DNA from: Bacteroidales bacterium UBA3289
GTDB lineage: Bacteria > Bacteroidota > Bacteroidia > Bacteroidales > UBA932
Assembly: GCA_002361625.1 (NCBI GenBank)
Contig: DETL01000032.1
Location: 52,485 to 73,261 of the forward strand
DNA length: 20,777 nt
Direction: 5' to 3'
Shown here piece after piece: positions 15,519 to 20,777 of this stretch. Within the stretch, counting starts at the first letter, position 1, and every line of letters starts with the position of its first letter. The position numbers and the translations under genes were made by a program. Below the pieces are notes generated by a model. That model did not search any database. It saw only the letters and a list, made by a program, of their open reading frames with translations, and had not been told where the DNA came from.

Positions 15519-16349
15519 TTACTGCTGGTTGAACATGGAATGGACGAGGTCCTTGTGGGCATGGACCGCATTGAAGAAGGCCTCGACATTGACCTTGCTT
15601 TCCTCGCCCGACGTGTTGGGATAGACCTGGATGCAGCCGCCGGGGGTCTGTTCCAGATACAGGGCGCCGGGGTTGAGTTCGGTCCCGTAGTCAAAGAAGA
15701 GCTTGTCCGTGATCGCCTGGACGGAGGCGTTCACGAGGACGGCCCTGTTGTCCAGGATGATGATCGGGTCGATGATGTTTTCCAGGTCCCGGACCTGGTG
15801 GGTGGAGATGATCAGGGCCGATTCCTCCGAGGTGTATTTGGTCACCGCCTTCCGGAACTGGGCCTTGGAAGGGATGTCCAGGCCGTTCGTGGGCTCGTCC
15901 AGATAATAATACTTCACGTTGCAAGCGAGCGCGAAGGAGATCCAGGCCTTCTTGAGCTGGCCGGCGGACATCGCGTCCATGCGCTGCTGCGGTTCCACCT
16001 CGAACTCGGACAGGATGGTCCGGAACTTCTCCAGGTCGAAGCGCGGCCAGAAGACGCCGTGCTCCTTTGCGAAATCGAGGGCGCGGGCATGGACGGGGAT
16101 GACCTCGTCCGGCAGATAGAACTGGTCGGCGAGCAGCGAAGGTTCCCGGTTGAAAGGATTGCGGCCGTCCACCGTGATGGTCCCGGCCTCAGGTTTCTTG
16201 AGGCCGCAGAGCAGCGTGAGGAGTGTGGTCTTCCCCACCCCATTCTCGCCCAGGAGTCCGTAGATATTGCCCTCGGACACCTTCAGGGAGATGTTTTCCA
16301 GTACGCGCTTGGCGCCGTAACTGAAGGAAAGGTTGCTGATTTCGATCAT
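15519..16349 (-). CDS. ABC transporter ATP-binding subunit (YtrB-like)
   Basis: This ATPase drives the adjacent permease. From the ATG at 16349 it has 276 residues. Motifs in order are Walker A GENGVGKT (34-41), a signature reading MSAGQ (127-131) instead of LSGGQ, Walker B YYYLDEP with Asp151 and Glu152, the D-loop NGLD, and the switch His184 in ISTHQ. The C-terminal about 70 residues are an extension beyond the core. The frame stays open to 16412, but those bases contain the promoter and operator, so 16349 (MIEISNLSFSYG) is the start. It is first in a unit of ATPase, permease, GntR and DUF2807 genes, the order expected for YtrA-controlled transporters. Confidence 0.93.
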   Translation of the reverse strand: MIEISNLSFSYGAKRVLENISLKVSEGNIYGLLGENGVGKTTLLTLLCGLKKPEAGTITVDGRNPFNREPSLLADQFYLPDEVIPVHARALDFAKEHGVFWPRFDLEKFRTILSEFEVEPQQRMDAMSAGQLKKAWISFALACNVKYYYLDEPTNGLDIPSKAQFRKAVTKYTSEESALIISTHQVRDLENIIDPIIILDNRAVLVNASVQAITDKLFFDYGTELNPGALYLEQTPGGCIQVYPNTSGEESKVNVEAFFNAVHAHKDLVHSMFNQQ

Positions 16350-16358
16350 ATCGTTTGT

Positions 16359-16380
16359 GTGTATTAGTTCATTAGTACAC
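16359..16380. promoter_or_regulatory. Candidate YtrA-type operator
   Basis: GTGTA (16359-16363) and TACAC (16376-16380) form an inverted repeat with a 12-base spacer. It lies directly downstream of the -7 element of the ABC unit, over the expected transcription start. From memory, the B. subtilis YtrA operator is AGTGTA-N13-TACACT, a close match. The GntR protein of this unit is of the YtrA type. Confidence 0.7.
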
Positions 16381-16382
16381 TG

Positions 16383-16413
16383 CAAAGGTACAAAGAAAAA
16401 TGATACCTGCAAA
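16383..16413 (-). promoter_or_regulatory. Promoter of the ABC/GntR/DUF2807 unit
   Basis: On the minus strand TTTG (16413-16410), a 19-base spacer and TACCTTTG (16390-16383) match the sigma-ABfr promoter fully. The ATG of the ATPase gene is 33 bases downstream. Confidence 0.8.
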
Positions 16414-16421
16414 TTTTTTCG

Positions 16422-16442
16422 TATTTTTTTTGAGAAAAAATA
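16422..16442. repeat. A/T-rich 8-bp inverted repeat between divergent promoters
   Basis: TATTTTTT (16422-16429) and AAAAAATA (16435-16442) are exact reverse complements with a 5-base gap. They lie between the -33 boxes of the ABC unit and of the Na/Pi cotransporter gene. It may be a protein site or simply an A-tract upstream element. Confidence 0.4.
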
Positions 16443-16452
16443 TTTTCCGTCC

Positions 16453-16483
16453 TTTCCGATTCCTTGAAAACACCGTATCTTTG
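16453..16483 (+). promoter_or_regulatory. Promoter of the Na/Pi cotransporter fusion gene
   Basis: TATCTTTG (16476-16483), followed by CA, is preceded after 19 bases by TTTC (16453-16456), one base off TTTG. The ATG at 16488 is only 4 bases after the -7 element, implying a leaderless mRNA. A direct repeat TTTCCG at 16444-16449 and 16453-16458 overlaps the -33 region. Confidence 0.7.
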
Positions 16484-16487
16484 CATT

Positions 16488-18437
16488 ATGTTTCTGACCT
16501 TATTCAAGATGCTGGGCTGCATCGCCGTCCTCATGTATGGCATGAAGGTGATGAGCGAAGCCCTCCAGAAGATGGCCGGTCCCGGCCTGCGGCACATCCT
16601 GGGTGCCATGACCACCAACCGTTTCACCGGTGTCCTGACCGGTATGCTCGTCTGCGTGGCGGTCCAGTCGTCCGCAGCGACTACCGTCATGACGGTTTCC
16701 TTCGTCAACGCGGCCTTGTTGTCCCTGGCCCAGGCCATCTCGGTGATCATGGGTGCCAATATTGGCACGACCCTGTCGGCCTGGATCATGTCGGCCGGAT
16801 TCTCGTTCAACATCACCACGCTGGTCTGGCCGGTATTCCTCATCGCCGTCGTCCTGATCCAGTTCAAGAAGCACCGCTACCTGGGCGACTTCCTCTTCGG
16901 CCTCGCCTTCATGTTCTTTGCCCTCGGTACGCTGAACGTGACCGGCCGCGAGATGGACCTCGCACACAATGAAGGCGTCGTGAACTTCTTCGCATCCTTC
17001 GATTCCCGCAGTTACCTCACCATCCTCCTGTTCCTCGTGATCGGTGCCATCTTCACCGCCATCGCCCAGTCCTCCGCTGCCCTGATGGCCATCACCATGG
17101 TCCTTTGTACGAGCGGAGTCCTGACCATCTACCAGGGTATCGCCTTGGTGATGGGTGAGAATATCGGCACTACCGTCACGGCCAATGTCGCCGCCCTGTC
17201 CGCCAACACACAGGCACGCCGGGCCGCCCTGGCGCATCTGGTATTCAATGTATTCGGCGTCCTTTGGGTGCTGTGCCTCTTCTATCCTTTCGTGAATGCC
17301 GCCTGCTCCCTCGTGGGCGTGGACCCGCATGCCGATACCCAGAACGCGGCGCGTCTTTCCTTCGTGCTGGCCACTTTCCATACGATGTTCAACGTGACCA
17401 ACACCGCCATCCTCATCTGGTTTATCCCGCAGTTGGAGAAGCTGGTCACGAAACTCATCCCGCAGAAGGCCTCCGAGGAGGAATTCCGCCTGCAGTACAT
17501 CCAGAGCGGTATCATGAAGACCCCGGAAATCTCCGTCCTGCAGGCGCAGAAGGAGACCGAACTCTTCGCCGAACGGATGCATCAGATGTTCACCCTGGTC
17601 ATCGAACTGTATGGAGAGACAAGGGAAGAGGACTTCCAGAAAAAGGCCGAACGCATCCGCGAAATGGAACAGATGTCCGACCGGCTGGAAAGCGAGATCG
17701 GCAGCTACCTGGCGCAGGTCTCCGATGCGCACCTGAGTGACGACACCAAGCGCAAGATCCGGACGATGCTCCGCGCCGTGAGCGAGCTCGAGAGTATCGG
17801 TGACAGCTGCCAGAACCTTTCCCGCCACATCGAGCGCAAGCGCCGCGAAAAGGCGCAGTTCCTGCCCGGGCAGGAGAACGGCATCGCCACGATGTTCGAC
17901 CTGCTAAACCAGGCCTTCACGAACATGGACCTCGTGATGAAGGGGCAAGGCGACCCCGACCTCTCCTGGACGCTGGAGAACCAGATCGACGCCCTGCGCG
18001 ACCGTCTGCGTTCCCAGAACACCGAAGACGTGGACGCCGGCAAGTACTCCTTCGCCGTGGGCACCATCTACGTGGACCTTGTCCGCGAATGCGAGAAACT
18101 GGGCGACTACATCATCAATGTCGTGGAATCCAAGAAGGGCAAGCGCGAGGACGCGGCCGACCTGGACGCCCTCCATGTGGACCATCAGAAGAAGATCGCG
18201 AAGCTCGGCGGCGAACCCCTGGACCTCTCCAAGACCGAATTCGAGATCCTGAGCCTCCTTGTCTCCAACCCTGGCCGCGCCTTCTCCCAGCAGGAACTCC
18301 TGGACGCTGTCTGGCCCAAGGACGCCGTCGCCAGCCCCCGCGACGTGGACACCGACATCCGTCACCTCCGCGCCAAGCTCGGCGACCTCTCCTCCCACAT
18401 CCTCAACAAGTCCGGTTTCGGCTACTATTTCGAATAA
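16488..18437 (+). CDS. Na/Pi cotransporter with PhoU domain and C-terminal PhoB/OmpR-type winged helix
   Basis: This 649-residue fusion has three parts. Residues 1 to about 320 are a membrane domain of the NptA/NaPi-II type with the paired QSSA motifs at 60-63 and 194-197 and the repeats GANIGTT and GENIGTT; it should couple Na+ to phosphate movement. Residues about 355-548 are a helical PhoU domain with ExxxD metal sites E435/D439 and E536/D540. After a short linker, residues about 559-649 form a complete OmpR/PhoB-type DNA-binding domain: GEPLDLSKTEFEILSLL, SQQELLDAVW, the recognition region RDVDTDIRHLRAKL and the wing GFGYYF. The usual family members end after PhoU, to my knowledge. The frame is continuous with no sign of a frameshift. 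The N-terminal TTG at 16464 is rejected because the promoter overlaps it. It could be a transporter that also binds DNA; that role is inferred. Confidence 0.92.
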   Translation: MFLTLFKMLGCIAVLMYGMKVMSEALQKMAGPGLRHILGAMTTNRFTGVLTGMLVCVAVQSSAATTVMTVSFVNAALLSLAQAISVIMGANIGTTLSAWIMSAGFSFNITTLVWPVFLIAVVLIQFKKHRYLGDFLFGLAFMFFALGTLNVTGREMDLAHNEGVVNFFASFDSRSYLTILLFLVIGAIFTAIAQSSAALMAITMVLCTSGVLTIYQGIALVMGENIGTTVTANVAALSANTQARRAALAHLVFNVFGVLWVLCLFYPFVNAACSLVGVDPHADTQNAARLSFVLATFHTMFNVTNTAILIWFIPQLEKLVTKLIPQKASEEEFRLQYIQSGIMKTPEISVLQAQKETELFAERMHQMFTLVIELYGETREEDFQKKAERIREMEQMSDRLESEIGSYLAQVSDAHLSDDTKRKIRTMLRAVSELESIGDSCQNLSRHIERKRREKAQFLPGQENGIATMFDLLNQAFTNMDLVMKGQGDPDLSWTLENQIDALRDRLRSQNTEDVDAGKYSFAVGTIYVDLVRECEKLGDYIINVVESKKGKREDAADLDALHVDHQKKIAKLGGEPLDLSKTEFEILSLLVSNPGRAFSQQELLDAVWPKDAVASPRDVDTDIRHLRAKLGDLSSHILNKSGFGYYFE

Positions 18438-18458
18438 AACGAATTCAGTTTGCTCCAC

Positions 18459-18490
18459 AAAAAGTCCGGACGTTGTCTGGACTTTTTATT
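18459..18490 (+). terminator. Intrinsic terminator of the Na/Pi cotransporter fusion gene
   Basis: AAAAAGTCCGGA (18459-18470) and TCTGGACTTTTT (18476-18487) form a 12-bp stem with one G-U pair and a 5-base loop. The arm ends in a T run, 21 bases after the stop codon. Confidence 0.88.
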
Positions 18491-18560
18491 TCGGAGGCCG
18501 AAGGCCGACATAGGGGAAGTTTGAAGGGGTCCTCCCCTTCATCGATCAGACCAGAGCGTA
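18491..18560. other. Short structured spacer with several small hairpins
   Basis: This gap between the terminator and the tRNA region holds GGCC-GAA-GGCC (about 18497-18507), GAAGGGG-TCCT-CCCCTTC (18523-18540, perfect 7-bp stem) and GAGC-GTA-GCTC (about 18554-18564). I see no open frame or promoter, so a small RNA is possible but unsupported. Confidence 0.3.
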
Positions 18561-18614
18561 GCTCCACAAATAAATAATCCAGCCGAAAGTGGCTGGATTA
18601 TTTATTTGTGGAGC
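18561..18614. terminator. Perfect 24-bp inverted repeat; tRNA-Ala terminator overlapping the tRNA 3' end
   Basis: Bases 18561-18584 and 18591-18614 are exact reverse complements with a 6-base loop. The inner part (AATCCAGCC/GGCTGGATT, followed on either strand by ATTTATTTG) is a good bidirectional intrinsic terminator for the minus-strand tRNA. The outer bases of one arm (18609-18614) are the last six bases of the tRNA itself, so its acceptor end is repeated in inverted orientation. The sequence TGCTCCACAA also occurs at 18451-18460. Confidence 0.75.
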
Positions 18615-18681
18615 ATAGGGGGGTCGAACCCCTGACCTCCAGATTGCGAACCTGGCGCTCTACCAACTGAGCTAATACCCC
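18609..18681 (-). tRNA. tRNA-Ala, anticodon CGC
   Basis: The minus strand folds into a complete 73-base cloverleaf. The acceptor is GGGGTAT/ATGCTCC with discriminator A, the D stem GCTC/GAGC has loop AGTTGGTA, the anticodon stem CCAGG/TCTGG has loop TTCGCAA, the variable loop is 5 bases, and the T stem AGGGG/CCCCT has loop TTCGACC. The anticodon is CGC, reading GCG. The acceptor has the G3-U70 wobble pair that marks alanine tRNAs, which confirms the identity. The 3' CCA is not encoded; the next bases are CAAAT. A -7 promoter element lies 11 bases upstream and a strong terminator hairpin begins within the last bases. Confidence 0.95.
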
Positions 18682-18692
18682 GATTGGGATTG

Positions 18693-18700
18693 CAAAGGTA
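18693..18700 (-). promoter_or_regulatory. -7 promoter element of the tRNA-Ala gene
   Basis: On the minus strand TACCTTTG followed by CA ends 11 bases before the tRNA 5' end, in the 37-base gap after the upstream gene. No -33 box at the ideal distance is seen. Confidence 0.6.
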
Positions 18701-18718
18701 ACAATAATTTTTAAAATA

Positions 18719-19279
18719 TTACCCCAAAGGATAAAAAATCGTCCGGTGTGCGTATTTTCCATGCCAGCCCGTATCGTAAATATGCCGGATCTGACGGGAA
18801 CCGTGATTCAGATAGTAGTTGTACACGGCGCGCTTGTGGAGACGGGTGAAGTCATCGGCCGTAAAACCACTGCGGAGAATGGCGAAAACGGTATAGACTC
18901 CCAGGGCGAAAGCGACAGCCGTTTCATACTCCCCCGCCGGCTTTGCCTTGCGGATGACGGGCTTGCGCTGGATCTGGGCAAAGGCATGGTCTGCGATGGC
19001 ATCACAGAGGGCGGCTTCGTCATCGGACTGATACAGGGCGTCCGTGTAACGGTTTCCCTTATGGGCCTCGGTGGCGACTTCCTTGAAAATCTGCTCCTCG
19101 TATCCGTCGATGGGGCTGGTGAAAAGCTGGGCGGCCTCGGAAGGATGGGACAGCAGGCGCTTGGCGACCAGCGTATCGTCGGCTTCCTTCGCGAGAGGAA
19201 GCTCGGCGTCCAGCTGGCGCTGCAACTCTGCGATGAGGGCGGAATATGCCTGTTTCGTGTCCATTACCATGCGGTTCAT
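18719..19279 (-). CDS. Unrecognised protein of 186 residues
   Basis: I do not recognise this family. The protein has 186 residues (or 183 or 181 if ATG 19270 or 19264 is used). It has no signal peptide and no clear membrane helix; one mildly hydrophobic stretch, AVAFALGVYTVFAILRSGF, lies near the middle. The N-terminal half is acidic and helical. The C-terminal third is rich in Tyr, His and Arg (HKRAVYNYYLNHGSRQIRHIYDTGWHGKYAH) and could bind a nucleic acid or phosphate ligand, but this is only composition. It is probably cytoplasmic. A -7 element (19291-19284) ends 4 bases before the ATG at 19279, so a start there would be leaderless; the ATG at 19264 would leave a short leader. It is divergent from the dehydrogenase gene. 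Confidence 0.72.
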   Translation of the reverse strand: MNRMVMDTKQAYSALIAELQRQLDAELPLAKEADDTLVAKRLLSHPSEAAQLFTSPIDGYEEQIFKEVATEAHKGNRYTDALYQSDDEAALCDAIADHAFAQIQRKPVIRKAKPAGEYETAVAFALGVYTVFAILRSGFTADDFTRLHKRAVYNYYLNHGSRQIRHIYDTGWHGKYAHRTIFYPLG

Positions 19280-19283
19280 TGTT

Positions 19284-19291
19284 CAAATATA
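19284..19291 (-). promoter_or_regulatory. -7 promoter element of the 186-residue protein gene
   Basis: TATATTTG on the minus strand, 4 bases before the outermost ATG. No clear -33 box. Confidence 0.5.
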
Positions 19292-19303
19292 CAAATATTA
19301 TTC

Positions 19304-19311
19304 TAAATTTG
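19304..19311 (+). promoter_or_regulatory. -7 promoter element of the D-2-hydroxyacid dehydrogenase gene
   Basis: TAAATTTG matches TAnnTTTG and lies 20 bases before the ATG at 19332, only 12 bases from the opposing -7 element. The two promoters must overlap. Confidence 0.5.
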
Positions 19312-19331
19312 TGCATCCAACCTGCCATGTT

Positions 19332-20258
19332 ATGAAAATCGTATTCTTGGATGCCGCCACGATGGGTGACGCGTCGATGGATGAGATCGCCGCCCAGGGC
19401 GAGTTTGTCTGCTACCCTTCCTCCACAGCCGAGGAAGCCCGGGAACGGGCGGCCGACGCCGACGTCGTCCTCCTGAACAAGGTCATCGTCAACGAGGCCT
19501 TCCTGGACGCCTGCCCGAAGGTCCGGCTGATCTGCGAAGCCGGAACCGGCATCAACAACATCGACACGAAGCTGTGCGACGAGCGGGGCGTCATCGTCCG
19601 GAACGTCGCCGGGTACTCCACGGAATCCGTCGCCCAGACCGCCTGGATGCATATCCTCAACCTCGCCGGCCTGGCCTTCCATTATAACGCTTACGCGAAG
19701 GACGGCCGTTACAGCGCCGGCAGCATCCATGTCGATGCCGACCACCCTTTCACCGAGATCTATGGAAAAACCCTGGGTATCGTGGGCATGGGCGCCATCG
19801 GCCAGAAGGTCGCCTCCATCGGCACGGCGTTCGGCATGAAGGTCATTTACTACTCGACCTCCGGCACCGGACATTGCAAGGACTATCCCTGCGTCTCCCT
19901 GGACGAACTGCTCCGGGAATCCGACGTCATCTCCATCCACGCTCCGTACAACGAGCGTACGGCCGGCCTCATCGGCTATGACGAGCTTTGCCGGATGAAA
20001 CCCACCGCCTTCCTCGTGAACACCGGCCGCGGCGGCATCGCCGTGGAAGCGGACCTCGTCCGGGCCGTGGACGAAGGCCGGATCGCCGGCATCGGCATCG
20101 ACGTGTACCAGAAGGAACCCATCCCCCTGGACCATCCCTACTTACAGGCGAAGCACCCCGAGCGCATCCTCCTATCCCCCCACATCGCCTGGTACTCCCG
20201 CGAGGCTCGCGCCCGCCTGGCGCACGAAATGGCGGAAAACATCCGGAAGGGTTGGTAG
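19332..20258 (+). CDS. D-2-hydroxyacid dehydrogenase (NAD-dependent)
   Basis: This cytoplasmic 308-residue enzyme of the D-isomer-specific 2-hydroxyacid dehydrogenase family reduces a 2-keto acid, or oxidises a D-2-hydroxy acid, with NAD(H). The Rossmann motif G152-x-G154-x-x-G157 is in GIVGMGAIGQKV. The catalytic set is complete: Arg233 in NTGRGG, Glu262 in DVYQKEP and His284 in SPHIAW. The N-terminal substrate domain has EAGTGINNID and NVAGYSTESVAQ, similar in my recollection to glycerate dehydrogenase/hydroxypyruvate reductases of Bacteroidota, so that is the leading guess; a 3-phosphoglycerate dehydrogenase or D-lactate dehydrogenase is possible. The frame extends upstream to 19071, but that overlaps the divergent gene and the promoter, so the ATG at 19332 (MKIVFLD) is the start. 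A bidirectional terminator follows. Confidence 0.92.
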   Translation: MKIVFLDAATMGDASMDEIAAQGEFVCYPSSTAEEARERAADADVVLLNKVIVNEAFLDACPKVRLICEAGTGINNIDTKLCDERGVIVRNVAGYSTESVAQTAWMHILNLAGLAFHYNAYAKDGRYSAGSIHVDADHPFTEIYGKTLGIVGMGAIGQKVASIGTAFGMKVIYYSTSGTGHCKDYPCVSLDELLRESDVISIHAPYNERTAGLIGYDELCRMKPTAFLVNTGRGGIAVEADLVRAVDEGRIAGIGIDVYQKEPIPLDHPYLQAKHPERILLSPHIAWYSREARARLAHEMAENIRKGW

Positions 20259-20292
20259 CCCGTTTTCCGGAACCATCGATCAATCAACGGAA

Positions 20293-20336
20293 TATAAAAA
20301 GTGCTTTATGTCAGAAAACATAAAGCACTTTTTATA
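20293..20336. terminator. Bidirectional intrinsic terminator between the dehydrogenase gene and icd
   Basis: Arms 20293-20311 and 20318-20336 form a perfect 19-bp stem (core AAAAAGTGCTTTATGT) with a 6-base loop. An A-tract on one side and a T-tract on the other let it work for both convergent genes. Confidence 0.92.
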
Positions 20337-20339
20337 AGC

Positions 20340-20358
20340 AACTGGCCTATAGCCAGTT
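20340..20358. repeat. Small hairpin downstream of icd
   Basis: AACTGGC (20340-20346) and GCCAGTT (20352-20358) form a perfect 7-bp stem with a 5-base loop, 5 bases after the icd stop on the minus strand. No T tract follows directly, so it may protect the mRNA 3' end or assist the larger terminator next to it. Confidence 0.5.
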
Positions 20359-20363
20359 AAGGA

Positions 20364-20777
20364 TTACGCACCCAGACGGGCGGCGAGACGCTCGCGGATG
20401 GCGCGGAGGAACTCGAGAGAGGTCAGGGCCTTCGGGGTGATGCCTTCCATGAGGTTCACGAGGTCCTTGGTCACAAGACCGGCGTTGAGGGTGTCGAAGC
20501 AAGCAGCCTCGAGCTGGTCGGCGTAGTTCACGAGCTCCGGGAGGTTGTCCAGTTCACCGCGCTTGCGGAAAGCGCCGCTCCAGGCGAAGATGGTCGCCAT
20601 CGGGTTGGTGGAAGTCTCCTCACCCTTGAGGTACTTGTAGTAGTGACGGGTCACGGTGCCGTGGGCGGCCTCGTACTCGTACTTGCCGTCCGGGCTCACC
20701 AGGACGGAGGTCATCATCGCCAGGGAACCGAAGGCGGTGGAGACCATGTCGGACATCACGTCGCCGTCATAGTTCTT
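20364..20777 (-). CDS. icd: Isocitrate dehydrogenase (NADP+), C-terminal part (cut by window edge)
   Basis: This TCA-cycle enzyme converts isocitrate to 2-oxoglutarate, CO2 and NADPH in the cytoplasm. The minus-strand frame is open to the window edge and gives 137 residues up to the stop at 20364-20366. It begins KNYDGDVMSDMVSTAFGS and includes MMTSVLVSPDGKYEYEAAHG, the coenzyme-binding GTVTRHYYKY, and ETSTNPMATIFAWSGAF. These match the eukaryote-like homodimeric (subfamily II) NADP-IDH rather than the E. coli type. The Arg-His pair in VTRHY is the usual NADP+ discriminator. Active-site residues from the first two thirds are outside the window. It ends in LAARLGA and is followed by two hairpins. 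The reading frame is continuous across the edge and no internal start should be used. Confidence 0.95.
   Translation of the reverse strand, partial: KNYDGDVMSDMVSTAFGSLAMMTSVLVSPDGKYEYEAAHGTVTRHYYKYLKGEETSTNPMATIFAWSGAFRKRGELDNLPELVNYADQLEAACFDTLNAGLVTKDLVNLMEGITPKALTSLEFLRAIRERLAARLGA

Noticed and set aside
14652..16367. Long plus-strand open frame opposite the ABC permease and ATPase genes
   Set aside because: It is the shadow of two well-supported genes, with an acidic repetitive translation and no domain. The same holds for the long frames at 3645-4922 (-), 8183-9547 (+), 16500-17828 (-) and 19059-20135 (-).
18300..18437. The winged-helix end of the transporter as a separate gene fused by a sequencing error
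   Set aside because: The frame runs unbroken from PhoU through the linker into the first strand of the domain, with no ATG, ribosome-binding site or promoter at the junction.
18491..18560. A small RNA gene in the structured gap before the tRNA
   Set aside because: There are only short hairpins without a promoter of the local type or a separate terminator, so it is listed only as a spacer.
18451..18614. TGCTCCACAA copies near the tRNA as attachment-site repeats of an integrated element
   Set aside because: Both copies are inverted relative to the tRNA 3' end, there is no integrase or foreign gene between them, and one copy is explained by the terminator stem.
19071..19331. N-terminal extension of the D-2-hydroxyacid dehydrogenase by 87 codons
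   Set aside because: It would overlap most of the divergent gene's 5' half and the promoters of both genes. The family's N-terminal strand begins at MKIVFLD (19332).

Overview
The window is a gene-dense, GC-rich stretch of chromosome from a member of the Bacteroidota, most likely a Bacteroidales species. Three things point there. Most intergenic gaps carry the Bacteroidota sigma-ABfr -7 element (TAnnTTTG, often extended to TATCTTTGCA), and Shine-Dalgarno sites are mostly absent. Several families are typical of the phylum (GSCFA, DUF4251, DUF2807, many short lipoproteins). The isocitrate dehydrogenase is of the eukaryote-like homodimeric type. I saw no rRNA, CRISPR array, phage, insertion sequence or integrase. 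This is mostly core housekeeping sequence. No stretch longer than about 300 bases lacks a gene.

Layout. 1-5457 (+): the 3' end of rny (RNase Y), then a tight run of dsbD, a CPA2-type cation/proton antiporter and nadE, closed by an intrinsic terminator that lies inside the next, convergent gene. 5449-6927 (-): a lipoprotein of the alpha/beta-hydrolase fold whose nucleophile position holds Asp. 7040-7720 (+): mtgA. 7730-9472 (-): a lipoprotein 5'-nucleotidase of the UshA/CpdB type. 9618-10463 (+): a GSCFA protein. 10453-12300 (-): ffh followed by a DUF4251 lipoprotein. 12384-13058 (-): aqpZ, divergent from a small AraC-type regulator (13167-13613, +). 13634-16349 (-): a four-gene unit of ABC ATPase, ABC permease, YtrA-type GntR repressor and a DUF2807 lipoprotein, with a candidate YtrA operator at its promoter. 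16488-18437 (+): a Na/Pi cotransporter with a PhoU domain and an unexpected C-terminal PhoB/OmpR-type winged helix. 18609-18681 (-): tRNA-Ala(CGC). 18719-19279 (-): an unrecognised protein. 19332-20258 (+): a D-2-hydroxyacid dehydrogenase. 20364-20777 (-): the 3' end of icd.

The most interesting object is the transporter-PhoU-winged-helix fusion at 16488-18437. In one polypeptide it joins a phosphate-transport-like membrane domain, the PhoU domain that relays phosphate status in other bacteria, and a DNA-binding domain of the kind found in PhoB. It has no histidine kinase or receiver domain. It could be a membrane-bound one-component phosphate sensor. Other points of interest are the Asp-for-Ser change in the hydrolase, the YtrA-like operator, several genes whose promoters imply leaderless mRNAs, and a perfect 24-bp inverted repeat that includes the 3' end of the tRNA.
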